Assembly: GCA_958352885.1 (NCBI GenBank)
Contig: CATWQI010000008.1
Location: 1-64,000 of the forward strand
DNA from: an uncultured Duncaniella sp.
GTDB lineage: Bacteria > Bacteroidota > Bacteroidia > Bacteroidales > Muribaculaceae
DNA: 64,000 nt
Reading direction: 5' to 3'
Part shown: positions 43,092-52,339 of the stretch, piece after piece
Layout of the letters: the number at the start of each line of letters is the position of its first letter
How positions within the stretch are numbered: the first letter of the stretch is position 1
Notes under the pieces: model-generated
Told to the model about the DNA's origin: nothing
The model's database searches: none
Seen by the model: only the letters and a program-made list of their open reading frames with translations
Made by a program: the position numbers and the translations under genes

Positions 43092-43460
43092 TTAGTTCTC
43101 CTTTGCTTCTTCAGTGACAGTGTTGTTTACTTTGGCTGCACGGGTGCTACGACGCTTAGCGGCGTACTCAGCAGCATACTTGTCGAGACGGAAAACGAGG
43201 AAGCGGAGTACGCGTTCGTCGCGGCGGAAAGCAGTCTCGAGCTTTTTAACGATAGTCGGGTCAGCGTCAAATTCCACGAGGGTGTAGAAGCCGGTAGACT
43301 TTTTCTGGATGGGATAAGCAAGTTTGCGAAGACCCCAGATTTCTTCGTTTACGATGGTGGCACCGTTGTCGGTCATCACCTTCTCGAATTTTTCTACCGC
43401 TTCCTTCATCTGCTGGTCAGACAAAACGGGAGTCAAAATGAAAACGGTTTCGTAATGCAT
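43092..43460 (-). CDS. rpsF: 30S ribosomal protein S6
   Basis: The 122-residue protein starts MHYETVFILTPVLSDQQMKE and contains the GLRKLAYPIQKKSTGFYTLVEF core of S6. The C-terminus is extended by about 25 residues (basic then acidic, RRSTRAAKVNNTVTEEAKEN), as in other Bacteroidetes. First gene of the operon; promoter 67 bp upstream. In other bacteria the S6:S18 complex can bind its own leader; no matching motif was sought in detail here. Confidence 0.96.
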   Translation of the reverse strand: MHYETVFILTPVLSDQQMKEAVEKFEKVMTDNGATIVNEEIWGLRKLAYPIQKKSTGFYTLVEFDADPTIVKKLETAFRRDERVLRFLVFRLDKYAAEYAAKRRSTRAAKVNNTVTEEAKEN

Positions 43461-43526
43461 TTGTTAAATAATTAATTTGATTGGTATTTTTAATGTCCAC
43501 AGTGCACAAAATCACTTAGACGGGTG

Positions 43527-43557
43527 CAAAGGTAGTGATTTATAGCCGCTCGCACAA
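43527..43557 (-). promoter_or_regulatory. promoter of the rpsF-rpsR-rplI operon
   Basis: Minus-strand TTG (43557-43555) and TACCTTTG (43534-43527) are 20 bp apart, leaving a leader of about 60 nt before the rpsF ATG. Confidence 0.8.
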
Positions 43558-43573
43558 GAATATTAACATTCTT

Positions 43574-45982
43574 TTAGAAATCCATCACTAATCTGACATT
43601 GAATTGCCTCCTTGTAAGATAGTTGGGCACGGCATAGCGGATGTTATTGACATCGGTAACCCAGTAATAGGACGCCACATTGGCAATATCAAGCAGATTG
43701 AACACATCCACACCGAGCCACACACTCTTGAACGTCCTGCCAAGGCCTGGACGATACTCGCCAGCCTCCGGTGGAGCAACGAGCGCATAGGAGAGCCCGA
43801 CGTCGACTCGCTTGTAAGGGGGCGTACGGAAATATCCGTCCGCCCGTGACGTGTGAGGAGCCACAGCGGGGAGACCATCCATTAAGATGCCTTTCAGGGA
43901 AAATTTCAGTTTTGGGAATTTCGGGAAATAATCGGTAAAAAAGATCCCGAGACTGTACCTGCGGTCAGTAGGGAGCGGCACATTAATTCCATAAAGTTTC
44001 TCATTGGATTTCATGACCGACACGCTGACCCAGGAATCACTTCCGGGGACGAACTGACCAAAAAGTTTCATGTCAAGACCTGCGACATAGCCGTCTGCCT
44101 CATTTCTACCAGAATATATGAGACGGAGGTTGTCAATCTCATATGGGATAAGGCGGGATAGCGCCTTGTAATATGCCTCAACCGAAAAGCGGAATGGTCT
44201 GCCGAGTGCCCGGAACGTATAATCGGTACCGGTGATGAACTGAAGGCTTCGCGGCGACTTTATATCCGGATTGAGCCGTATCACCTGATTGCCATCAGTA
44301 TCTGCCACCGGCACACGGTACTCCTTATATATGGGCGACTGATAATACAGACCTGTTGCAAAGCGCAAGGTCCATTGCGGAGCATTGTCAGGAATGAATC
44401 CTAAAGAGATACGAGGACTGAGCAGAAATTCACGGTTGTATGTCCAATAGGAAGCTCTAAGTCCTGCATTGACCGCGAGAAATCCTGAAGAGCCACTGAC
44501 CCTCCACACATCTTGCACGAAAGCAGAGAAACGCCGGGATGATTCATCCTGCCGTGAAAGCAGATTGTAAATCACGCGCAGGTCACCGCTGACGGATGGC
44601 AATGAGTAACCGGAAGAATCACGCAATTCCCAGTCACGGGAACGTTCCATGATTTTCTGAGTTTGCGCAGTCACGCCATAGGACAATGTGTTCCGAGAGC
44701 TCAGAGAGCTCTCGCCACTAAGCGCAAGAGTGAGAAGCGAAAGTTTAAGCCTGTCACGCGCATGCTCATGGTAACGCCCTACTCCGAGCTCGCCAACTTC
44801 ACCCGAGGTCCCTGCCTGATCAAGCCAGTATTCACCGGATATATCATTAGTAACCAATTCGTCGGACAAGTATCCGGACACAAGAAGCCGCAGGGTGGTG
44901 GCTTGCCCGGCACGATAATCAAATGCCAATGCACCGGAATATGTATCGAAGCGGTCCTTCTCACTCCCGTCAAAGTAAACCTTGAACTGCCTTGAATCCG
45001 CCACTGTGCCAAAAGCCGTGGTACGGTCAACCGGAGTGAACCTATAGCGGTTGAGCGCTATATTCCCCAAAAACGACAGCTTGAGTCTATTGTTCATCTG
45101 CCAGGCAATCGAGGTCTGATAATCGAAGAAATGAGGGTCATATTCCCCTTTGGTATCCAATGAACCAAGTATGGATGTATTGCGTTTGTAACGCACCCCG
45201 TGAAGCTGGGAAAAACGTTTGCTCCCCTGCCCTATTGAAAGAGATGCGCCCATAAGGCTCGCCGATACCGATCCCTCGAATGAATCCGGTCTGCGATAAA
45301 CAATGTCAAGAGCTGATGACATCCTGTCGCCGTAACATGCGGGGAAACCACCCGTGGAGAAACCGATGGATTCCACCATGTCAGGATTGATAACGCTCAG
45401 TCCCTCTTGCTCGCCTGATGATATAAATTGCGGACGGTTAAGTTCCACTCCGTTAATATACACCAGATTTTCGTCGTATGAGCCACCTCGCACAGAATAT
45501 CGAGAGGAAAGCTCATTAGATGCCGTCACACCAGCCATAGTAGTTATAAGCGACTCCACACTTCCGCCGGAAGCATCGGGATTACGACGTAACGAGGCAG
45601 CATCGACAGAGGACACAGAACCGGTCTGGCGCTTCAGTTCCACCACCTCAACTTGCTTAAGCCGTTCTGAATCGTACTGCAACCGGACATTAAGCGTCAC
45701 ATCACCGGACGGTCCTATCAGCACTTTTTTCTCAGTGCGGAAGCCTATACATGAAAAATGGAGAGTAACGGTGTCGGCTTCGGCACATGTCAATGAATAC
45801 TCCCCTTCAAGACCAGACGTCGTCCCGATTGCAGTGCCGGCGACACGGACTGTCGCAAACTCTACAGGTGCGTCATGCGAATCGGTAATCTTACCGTGAA
45901 TCCTAATCCCGGCGCCGGCTTGGAAAGGGACCAAGGTCAGGATAAGCAATATTAAATATAGGTGATGACGCACTGCCTGCAT
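43574..45982 (-). CDS. TonB-dependent receptor with carboxypeptidase-regulatory-like domain
   Basis: An 802-residue outer-membrane protein. Signal peptide (HLYLILLILTLVPFQAGAG), then the regulatory-like domain (GKITDSHDAPVEFATVRVAG), residues about 28-110, a plug with YSVRGGSYDENLVYINGVEL and NPDMVESIGFSTGGFPACYG, and a barrel ending RRQFNVRLVMDF. It should transport an unknown ligand with TonB. It is the last gene of a minus-strand series after the 99-residue protein (gap 59 bp) and may be part of the lspA unit. Confidence 0.88.
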   Translation of the reverse strand: MQAVRHHLYLILLILTLVPFQAGAGIRIHGKITDSHDAPVEFATVRVAGTAIGTTSGLEGEYSLTCAEADTVTLHFSCIGFRTEKKVLIGPSGDVTLNVRLQYDSERLKQVEVVELKRQTGSVSSVDAASLRRNPDASGGSVESLITTMAGVTASNELSSRYSVRGGSYDENLVYINGVELNRPQFISSGEQEGLSVINPDMVESIGFSTGGFPACYGDRMSSALDIVYRRPDSFEGSVSASLMGASLSIGQGSKRFSQLHGVRYKRNTSILGSLDTKGEYDPHFFDYQTSIAWQMNNRLKLSFLGNIALNRYRFTPVDRTTAFGTVADSRQFKVYFDGSEKDRFDTYSGALAFDYRAGQATTLRLLVSGYLSDELVTNDISGEYWLDQAGTSGEVGELGVGRYHEHARDRLKLSLLTLALSGESSLSSRNTLSYGVTAQTQKIMERSRDWELRDSSGYSLPSVSGDLRVIYNLLSRQDESSRRFSAFVQDVWRVSGSSGFLAVNAGLRASYWTYNREFLLSPRISLGFIPDNAPQWTLRFATGLYYQSPIYKEYRVPVADTDGNQVIRLNPDIKSPRSLQFITGTDYTFRALGRPFRFSVEAYYKALSRLIPYEIDNLRLIYSGRNEADGYVAGLDMKLFGQFVPGSDSWVSVSVMKSNEKLYGINVPLPTDRRYSLGIFFTDYFPKFPKLKFSLKGILMDGLPAVAPHTSRADGYFRTPPYKRVDVGLSYALVAPPEAGEYRPGLGRTFKSVWLGVDVFNLLDIANVASYYWVTDVNNIRYAVPNYLTRRQFNVRLVMDF

Positions 45983-46041
45983 AGCGGATAATTATTTATA
46001 TAATTATAACGGCTTTTAACCCGAAAAATTACATTTCCAAA

Positions 46042-46341
46042 TCATAACGGCAGAAACAGCAGCCTGGATGGCTCTCCAGCTTCCAAATGCGGAATACGTG
46101 ACGCTATCTCTTCCAACACAGCTTGAAATGAGGATACGGAGAGGGTCACTCCGCCAAAATCAAAGTCAGCGCCATACGGCATCACCAATATCGCACCGTT
46201 AAAATCATCAGTGGAATGCACCTCACATTCAAACGGCGTAATCGACACTTCTCTGCATCGGTCAGCAGAGTCATAGGAAACTATGACGTTACGATGAACT
46301 TCCCCGTTAATTACGGCTGCATGACAAAATGTTGACGGCAT
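46042..46341 (-). CDS. small hypothetical protein
   Basis: A 99-residue protein with no signal peptide. It contains a strand-rich N-terminus (STFCHAAVINGEVHRNVIVS) and the sequence ILVMPYGADFDFGGVTLS. Family not recognised. It starts 4 bp after the DUF4296 lipoprotein stop and so is translated from the same mRNA. Its position between a lipoprotein and a TonB receptor hints at an envelope link, but that is only context. Confidence 0.6.
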   Translation of the reverse strand: MPSTFCHAAVINGEVHRNVIVSYDSADRCREVSITPFECEVHSTDDFNGAILVMPYGADFDFGGVTLSVSSFQAVLEEIASRIPHLEAGEPSRLLFLPL

Positions 46342-46345
46342 GTTT

Positions 46346-47140
46346 TTATCTGTGTCGAATCAACTTCTGGCCCTGGCGGGCAGCCTTGTTATTATTCCAG
46401 CCTCTGGTCCTCACAAGAGAGATAGAGTCAATGAATGAAATCTCGTCACCACGTGGAGAATAATGAATGGAGCCGTAAACGTTTGAAGCGACTTTGGCAG
46501 AATCAAGGACAAGGAGCAATTGCTTCTTACCATCGCCAAGCTGTGTAGAAGAGACATATTCAGTAGTCCCGTCATTGTATTCCGCCGCAATACTCATAGT
46601 TATCGGCGAGTGGGTGTTGATTAACTTGGCATTAAGGGTGTAACGGTCACCTCTCTCCCAATTCTTGTCAGTGCTGTAATGGAATGTCATGTAATCCGAG
46701 GGGAGATAAGGACTGTTACGGCGAACAGAGGCACCCTGCCATATGTTCACCGAGTCACCGTCGACACTCACACGCATCGGGGTCTTGTCGGACTTGCCAC
46801 CGACTTTCTCAGCCTCGGCTATCCGGTTTTCAAGAATCTCAATGGTACGCTTGTACACATCCATATACTTGTCAAGATGATGTCCATACCAGTAGAGCGA
46901 TGTGTCCACGTCGGCAGTCGTAACACCATGCTTTGCGTAAATAGACTGCATAAGGACTTTCTTGGTGGAATCATTAGGATAATTGCGAGCATTGCTCTCC
47001 ACCACAGCCTCGCCGGTGTGTATGTCAGCCATGACCTCAGCCATCTTTTTGGGCGGTATCACATGGTCAGGCGTACCGCTACAAGCCGCAAGGATTAGCA
47101 TCAACAATAATATTCCTGATAAACTACGCAAGAGTTTCAA
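46346..47140 (-). CDS. DUF4296-domain lipoprotein
   Basis: A 264-residue protein. LRSLSGILLLMLILAAC ends in a lipobox, so it is lipidated at Cys20. Residues about 28-115 match DUF4296 (VIPPKKMAEVMADIHTGEAV, YAKHGVTTADVDTSLYWYGH). The C-terminal half is beta-rich (RYTLNAKLINTHSPITMSIA). DUF4296 proteins are Bacteroidetes-specific envelope proteins of unknown role. Its start lies inside lspA (17-bp overlap), so the two are coupled; LspA would process the signal peptide of this very protein. Confidence 0.85.
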   Translation of the reverse strand: MKLLRSLSGILLLMLILAACSGTPDHVIPPKKMAEVMADIHTGEAVVESNARNYPNDSTKKVLMQSIYAKHGVTTADVDTSLYWYGHHLDKYMDVYKRTIEILENRIAEAEKVGGKSDKTPMRVSVDGDSVNIWQGASVRRNSPYLPSDYMTFHYSTDKNWERGDRYTLNAKLINTHSPITMSIAAEYNDGTTEYVSSTQLGDGKKQLLLVLDSAKVASNVYGSIHYSPRGDEISFIDSISLVRTRGWNNNKAARQGQKLIRHR

Positions 47141-47747
47141 GTGCTTTAGGTGACTGAATGTATTTGTGATAGAAAAGAATCAGTGCGATGATACCGCATG
47201 AAATCGCAGCATCGGCAAGATTGAATACCGGTTGGAAAAAAAGAAACTCCTGACCTCCCACCAACGGCAACCAACCGGGCCAAGTGAACGAAAACAGCGG
47301 GAAATAGAGCATATCCACTACCCTGCCGTGGAAAATCTCGGCATATCCGCCTCCCGCCGGGAAGAGAGTGGCAACCTCAGGGGGCATCGGGTTGTTGAAT
47401 ATCAATCCGTAGAACACACAATCGAATATGTTGCCCGCCGCACCGGCAGTAACCAATGCAAGGCATACCATGTATCCCATCGGGACTGATTTCAGCTTGT
47501 AAATTTTAACTATATACCATATCAGACCTGCGACAGCCACAATACGGAACAGGGTCAGCAGCAACTTGCTTCCAAACTCCATTCCGAAAGCCATACCGTT
47601 GTTCTCGATAAAGTACAAGTAAAACCAGGAGAAGATTTTGTAATCTTCTCCCAGGTAGAAGTTTGTTTTAATCCAAATCTTAAGAGCCTGGTCAAGTATG
47701 ACAACCACCAGGATTATAAGCGTAGCGACAATGCCTTTGGAACGCAT
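47124..47747 (-). CDS. lspA: lipoprotein signal peptidase (signal peptidase II)
   Basis: The 207-residue inner-membrane aspartyl peptidase cleaves the signal peptide of prolipoproteins after lipidation. Four membrane segments are visible. The conserved motifs are NNGMAFG, GAAGNIFDCVFYG with one catalytic Asp, and VFNLADAAISCG with the second Asp. An insert around residues 115-150 makes it longer than E. coli LspA, as in other Bacteroidetes. It lies 3 bp after the DksA-like gene and overlaps the DUF4296 gene. Confidence 0.95.
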   Translation of the reverse strand: MRSKGIVATLIILVVVILDQALKIWIKTNFYLGEDYKIFSWFYLYFIENNGMAFGMEFGSKLLLTLFRIVAVAGLIWYIVKIYKLKSVPMGYMVCLALVTAGAAGNIFDCVFYGLIFNNPMPPEVATLFPAGGGYAEIFHGRVVDMLYFPLFSFTWPGWLPLVGGQEFLFFQPVFNLADAAISCGIIALILFYHKYIQSPKALETLA

Positions 47748-47750
47748 AAA

Positions 47751-48134
47751 CTATTTTTTCTTTTGCGAATTCTTTGCCTCGACACTGCGGGTGGCATGAG
47801 GAACAGCGCGCAGACGCTCTTTCGGTATCAGTTCGCCGGTCTCACAGCATACGCCATAAGTTTTGTTTTCGATTCGAATCAGAGCATTCTGAAGATGCTG
47901 AATGAACTTCATCTGCCTTTGCGCAAGCTGCCCCGCCTCCTCCTTTGAGAGAGTAGCAGCACCCTCTTCCAGGATTTTAAATGTAGGGGAAGTATCCGCA
48001 ATATCGTTACCCTCGGTATTGTTTATGTTTGAGCGCAGCGAATCATACTCTCTTTGCGCCTTTGCCAATTTTTCAAGTATGAGTTCCTTAAACTCCTGCA
48101 GCTCCTCGTCGGAATATCTTGTTTTTTCGCTCAT
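47751..48134 (-). CDS. TraR/DksA-family protein
   Basis: The 127-residue protein has the DksA-type coiled coil (residues about 10-85, ELQEFKELILEKLAKAQREY) and C-terminal finger segment YGVCCETGELIPKERLRAVP. Only the first cysteine pair is present; the second CxxC is replaced by PHATRSVEAK, so it probably does not bind zinc in the classical way. This is usual in Bacteroidetes members, by memory. Family members bind RNA polymerase through the secondary channel. Placed between ileS and lspA. Confidence 0.85.
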   Translation of the reverse strand: MSEKTRYSDEELQEFKELILEKLAKAQREYDSLRSNINNTEGNDIADTSPTFKILEEGAATLSKEEAGQLAQRQMKFIQHLQNALIRIENKTYGVCCETGELIPKERLRAVPHATRSVEAKNSQKKK

Positions 48135-48167
48135 TGTTAAGAGTTTTAAAATTTTAAGACAATGTTT

Positions 48168-51100
48168 TTACTTGTTTAACGCTATTTTAACGTTAACGTT
48201 CACATCATCCATCAAAAAGTTCTCGACACCAGGGTCATTTTCACCCAAGGCAGCAATTTCAAGAGAAGTCGCAAGAACCTGGCGTGAGATATAATCAGCA
48301 AATTCCCTTACAGCGTCATCAGTATCCTCACTTGGGGCGAAAGTAAGAGATATACGGTCAGTTATATCATAGCCACGTGATTTACGGACATTCTGAATAC
48401 GGTTCACGATGTCACGAGCAATACCCTCACGACGAAGTTCGGGAGTAACAGTGACATCAAGAGCAATGGTAAGCGAACCTTCATTCGCCACAAGCCAGCC
48501 GGGAATATCTTCCGATATGATTTCCACATCGGCAAGATCAATCACAGCAGCGGAGCCATTGATGTCAAGATGGATATTGCCATTTCGTTCGAGGTCAGCA
48601 ATCTGACGGTTGTCAAGCGACTTGACAGCCTCAGCCACGGCTTTCATCTGCTTGCCGAACTTCGGACCGAGTTTCTTGAAATCAGGTTTGACACTCTTTA
48701 CAAGGATACCTTCGTCATTGCCTACTACCCTGAGCTCCTTGACATTTATCTCGCTTTTCACCAGTTCACGGATAGCTTCAAGAGCCATCCGCTGCGTATC
48801 ATCAGCCACAGGAACCATTATTGTGGAAAGGGGTTGACGTACCTTTAGGTTGACTTTGCGACGCAGAGCAAGAGCCATGGATGTAATGTCCTGAGCAAGC
48901 TTCTGGCGCGCCTCAAGAGCTGAGTCTATCAGAGCGGTATCACATACCGGGAATTTGGCAAGGTGCACAGACTCATTGGAGCCAGTGAGGTCGCGATAGA
49001 GCTCATCAGCGTAGAACGGCGCAAATGGGGCCATCAGCAACGACACGGTCTTCAAGCATGTGTAGAGAGTCTGATATGCCGCAAGCTTGTCATCCGTCAT
49101 CTCACCACCCCAGAAACGCTTGCGGTTGAGACGCACATACCAGTTTGACAGGTTGTCACCTACAAACTCGCCGATCGCACGCGCCGCACGTGTGGGCTCA
49201 TAATCGTCAAGCGCCTCGGTAACATCCTTGACAAGGGTGTTGAGCAGAGAGAGAATCCAGCGGTCAATCTCAGGACGCTTCTCCAAAGGCACCTGAGCGG
49301 CTTCAGGGTCAAAGCCGTCAACATTGGCGTAGAGAGCGAAGAAGCTATATGTATTATATAAGGTGGAGAACAGCTTGCGGGAAGTCTCAACCACACCCTT
49401 TTCGTCATACTTGAGGTTATCCCATGGCGAAGAGTTGGAAATCATGTACCAACGCACCGGGTCAGCACCGAACTGTCCAATCTGCCCGAACGGGTCAACA
49501 GCATTACCAAGACGCTTGGACATCTTGTTACCATACTTGTCAAGGACGAGTCCGTTGGAGATAACAGTCTTGTAGGATATGGAGTCGAATACCATGCCTG
49601 CTATGGCATGTAGTGTGAAGAACCAGCCACGAGTCTGGTCAACACCCTCGGCTATGAAATCGGCGGGATAAACTTCACGATTGTCAAACGCCTCCTTGTT
49701 TTCAAATGGATAATGAATCTGAGCGTAAGGCATAGAACCGGAGTCAAACCATACGTCAATCAAGTCCTTTTCACGCTTCATAGGCTTGCCGGAAGCCGAC
49801 ACGAGGACGATATCGTCAACATAAGGACGATGAAGGTCAATACGGTCATAGTTCTCCTTGTTATACTCACCGGGGACAAAACCGGCTTTCTTATATGGAT
49901 TCTCCGCCATCACTCCGGCAGCAACAGCACGTTCAATCTCATCGTAAAGCTGTTCTACAGAGGAAACACACAGCTCCTCAGCTCCATCCTCTGTGCGCCA
50001 GATGGGGAGCGGAGTACCCCAATAACGGCTACGGGAAAGATTCCAGTCCTGAAGATTTTCAAGCCACTTACCAAAACGGCCCGAACCGGTAGATGCCGGT
50101 TTCCACTTTATGCCCTCGTTTAGCTCCATCAGGCGCTCACGCACGGCTGTTGTCTTGATAAACCAACTGTCAAGCGGATAATAGAGCACCGGTTTGTCAG
50201 TACGCCAGCAGTGGGGGTAATTATGGGTATGTTTCTCGATCTTGAATACCTTGTCGGTAGCTTTCAGCTCCATGCAGATCTGCACGTCAAGCGTCTCGGC
50301 ATCCTCGGCAAGGGATGGGTCGTAGGCATTCTTGACAAATTTACCTTGCCAAGGTTTGTATGCCTCGACATCGACCATATCCTCAACAAACTTGGGGTCA
50401 AGGTCAGAGAGGAGGTAAAAACGTCCTGTAAGGTCAACCATAGGGCGTATGTTTCCATCCTTGTCAATGAGATGCAGCGGCGGAATGTTGTTCTGCTTTG
50501 ACACACGAAGGTCATCGGCTCCGAATGTGCCTGCTATATGCACAATACCGGTACCATCCTCAGTGGTAACATAGTCACCGGGGATGACACGGAAAGCACC
50601 TTCGCCTGGATTTACCCACGGAAGAAGCTGATGATAGTCAATGCCGACCAAATCAAGTCCTTTGACCTGAGCCACAACTTCATAAGGGATAAGCTTGTCA
50701 CCTTTGGAATATGAATCAAGAGGGAGTCCGTTGGCTTTAGCATTGAAAAGCGACCCCATAAGGGCGTCAGCCGCCACCACGGTAACCGGCTTGCCGGAAT
50801 AGGGATTGTATGTACGTACAATGTTATAGGTAATGTCCGGTCCAACCGCAAGCGCTGTATTGGAAGGGAGAGTCCAGGGTGTTGTGGTCCAAGCGAGGAA
50901 ATATGGTGTTCCCCACTTGAAAAGGATTTCCCGGTAAGGCGCAAGCGAAGGATTGTCATTGTCGACGATGCCGAACTGCGCCACACATGTGGTGTCCTTC
51001 ACATCCCGGTAGCAACCGGGCTGGTTAAGTTCGTGAGAGCTCAAACCTGTACCGGCAGCCGGAGAATAAGGCTGTATGGTGTAGCCTTTGTAAAGGTAGC

Positions 51101-51614
51101 CTTTCTTGTATAGTTCGCCAAGCAACCACCATACAGACTCGATATAACGGTTGTCATAGGTGATGTACGCATTAGGCATGTCTACCCAATATCCCATCTG
51201 ACGTGTCAAATCCTCCCACTCACCGGTATATTTCATCACCTCGCGGCGGCATGCGGCATTGTACTCGTCAACGGAGATTTTCTTGCCTATATCTTCCTTG
51301 GTGATACCGAGATTCTTTTCCACGCCGAGTTCTACGGGAAGCCCGTGAGTATCCCAACCGGCTTTACGCTTCACCTGGAAGCCCTGCATAGTCTTGTATC
51401 GGCAGAAAATATCCTTTATGGTACGTGCAAGCACGTGGTGAATGCCAGGCTTGCCATTGGCAGAAGGTGGACCTTCAAAAAAAACAAACGAGGGACAACC
51501 CTCGCGTTCAGACATAGTGCGGTGGAACACATTCTCTGCGCTCCACTTCTCAAGCACTGTTTTATTTACCTCTGGGAGGTTTAGGCCGTTGTATTCTTTG
51601 AATCTCTTTGACAT
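48168..51614 (-). CDS. ileS: isoleucyl-tRNA synthetase
   Basis: The 1148-residue enzyme charges tRNA-Ile. The HIGH-type motif is GPPSANGKPGIHHVLARTIK near residues 48-67 and the KMSKS-type motif is KMSKRLGN near residues 695-702. The editing domain (residues about 200-420) is complete, with VTTEDGTGIVHIAGTFGADD. The C-terminal region lacks a zinc-finger Cys cluster and ends in a long extension, which matches the longer type 2 IleRS form. It is the first gene of the ileS-dksA-like-lspA series, with a -7 element about 42 bp upstream. Confidence 0.96.
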   Translation of the reverse strand: MSKRFKEYNGLNLPEVNKTVLEKWSAENVFHRTMSEREGCPSFVFFEGPPSANGKPGIHHVLARTIKDIFCRYKTMQGFQVKRKAGWDTHGLPVELGVEKNLGITKEDIGKKISVDEYNAACRREVMKYTGEWEDLTRQMGYWVDMPNAYITYDNRYIESVWWLLGELYKKGYLYKGYTIQPYSPAAGTGLSSHELNQPGCYRDVKDTTCVAQFGIVDNDNPSLAPYREILFKWGTPYFLAWTTTPWTLPSNTALAVGPDITYNIVRTYNPYSGKPVTVVAADALMGSLFNAKANGLPLDSYSKGDKLIPYEVVAQVKGLDLVGIDYHQLLPWVNPGEGAFRVIPGDYVTTEDGTGIVHIAGTFGADDLRVSKQNNIPPLHLIDKDGNIRPMVDLTGRFYLLSDLDPKFVEDMVDVEAYKPWQGKFVKNAYDPSLAEDAETLDVQICMELKATDKVFKIEKHTHNYPHCWRTDKPVLYYPLDSWFIKTTAVRERLMELNEGIKWKPASTGSGRFGKWLENLQDWNLSRSRYWGTPLPIWRTEDGAEELCVSSVEQLYDEIERAVAAGVMAENPYKKAGFVPGEYNKENYDRIDLHRPYVDDIVLVSASGKPMKREKDLIDVWFDSGSMPYAQIHYPFENKEAFDNREVYPADFIAEGVDQTRGWFFTLHAIAGMVFDSISYKTVISNGLVLDKYGNKMSKRLGNAVDPFGQIGQFGADPVRWYMISNSSPWDNLKYDEKGVVETSRKLFSTLYNTYSFFALYANVDGFDPEAAQVPLEKRPEIDRWILSLLNTLVKDVTEALDDYEPTRAARAIGEFVGDNLSNWYVRLNRKRFWGGEMTDDKLAAYQTLYTCLKTVSLLMAPFAPFYADELYRDLTGSNESVHLAKFPVCDTALIDSALEARQKLAQDITSMALALRRKVNLKVRQPLSTIMVPVADDTQRMALEAIRELVKSEINVKELRVVGNDEGILVKSVKPDFKKLGPKFGKQMKAVAEAVKSLDNRQIADLERNGNIHLDINGSAAVIDLADVEIISEDIPGWLVANEGSLTIALDVTVTPELRREGIARDIVNRIQNVRKSRGYDITDRISLTFAPSEDTDDAVREFADYISRQVLATSLEIAALGENDPGVENFLMDDVNVNVKIALNK

Positions 51615-51655
51615 ATCGAGATGGAATCCTATTTTAAGTTTCGTGAAATTTTCGG

Positions 51656-51663
51656 CAAATTTA
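51656..51663 (-). promoter_or_regulatory. -7 element of ileS
   Basis: Minus-strand TAAATTTG (51663-51656) lies 42 bp before the ileS ATG. No -33 element and no T-box leader is seen. Confidence 0.45.
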
Positions 51664-51700
51664 GTAAATTTCCGTCGAAAAACCTAACTATATAAATGAA

Positions 51701-52321
51701 TTACCAGCGATTGTAATGGATATTCTCGGGCTTATACTTATCCTTGGGTGTCTGCTCACCGTCCGGATAGCCCAAAACAAGCACGCTAAGGGGCACAATA
51801 GATGACGGAAGCCCGAAGAGTCTCTGAACTTTGGACACACGCTCAGAGATAGGATAACATCCACACCATACACCGCCAAGCCCCACGGCATGCGCAGCGA
51901 GAAGGATATTTTCGGAAGCCGCCGAGCAATCCTGTACCCAATAGTCACGTCCTTCCTCAGGGAAAACATTCTCAGTGTCACCACATACGACGATAGCAGC
52001 CTGAGCCTGTGCCGCCATACGCCAGTTGCCGGCCGCAAGGCTATCAAGCAACGCTCTCTCGGTCACAACCACAAATTTCCAAGGCTGCTTGTTACCGGCT
52101 GTCGGAGCCGCCATTCCGGCGCGCAGCAAAGTGTCAATAGTCTCCGCAGAGATAGGACGGTCGGTATATTGGCGCACGCTCGTACGTGTCATAATTACTT
52201 CAAGCGCATCAGCGCTTTTACCCTCCGCAGATTTTCCGGCTGCATTGCCGCAGCTGTTTCCACATGATGTCATTGTCACTAAAATTAGACCGGCAATAGC
52301 CGATAGAGTTAAATTTTTCAT
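51701..52321 (-). CDS. nitroreductase-family lipoprotein
   Basis: A 206-residue protein. The N-terminus (LTLSAIAGLILVTMTSC) is a signal peptide with lipobox, followed by a cysteine-containing linker, then the nitroreductase fold: TRTSVRQYTDRPISAETID with FMN-binding Arg residues, AAPTAGNKQPWKFVVV, and the C-terminal GLGGVWCGCYPISE block. Nitroreductases are normally cytoplasmic FMN enzymes; a lipid anchor would place this one outside the inner membrane. It is 18 bp after the pectate-lyase gene and has no promoter of its own, so it belongs to that operon. Confidence 0.85.
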   Translation of the reverse strand: MKNLTLSAIAGLILVTMTSCGNSCGNAAGKSAEGKSADALEVIMTRTSVRQYTDRPISAETIDTLLRAGMAAPTAGNKQPWKFVVVTERALLDSLAAGNWRMAAQAQAAIVVCGDTENVFPEEGRDYWVQDCSAASENILLAAHAVGLGGVWCGCYPISERVSKVQRLFGLPSSIVPLSVLVLGYPDGEQTPKDKYKPENIHYNRW

Positions 52322-52339
52322 CTATATAATATTTTATAA

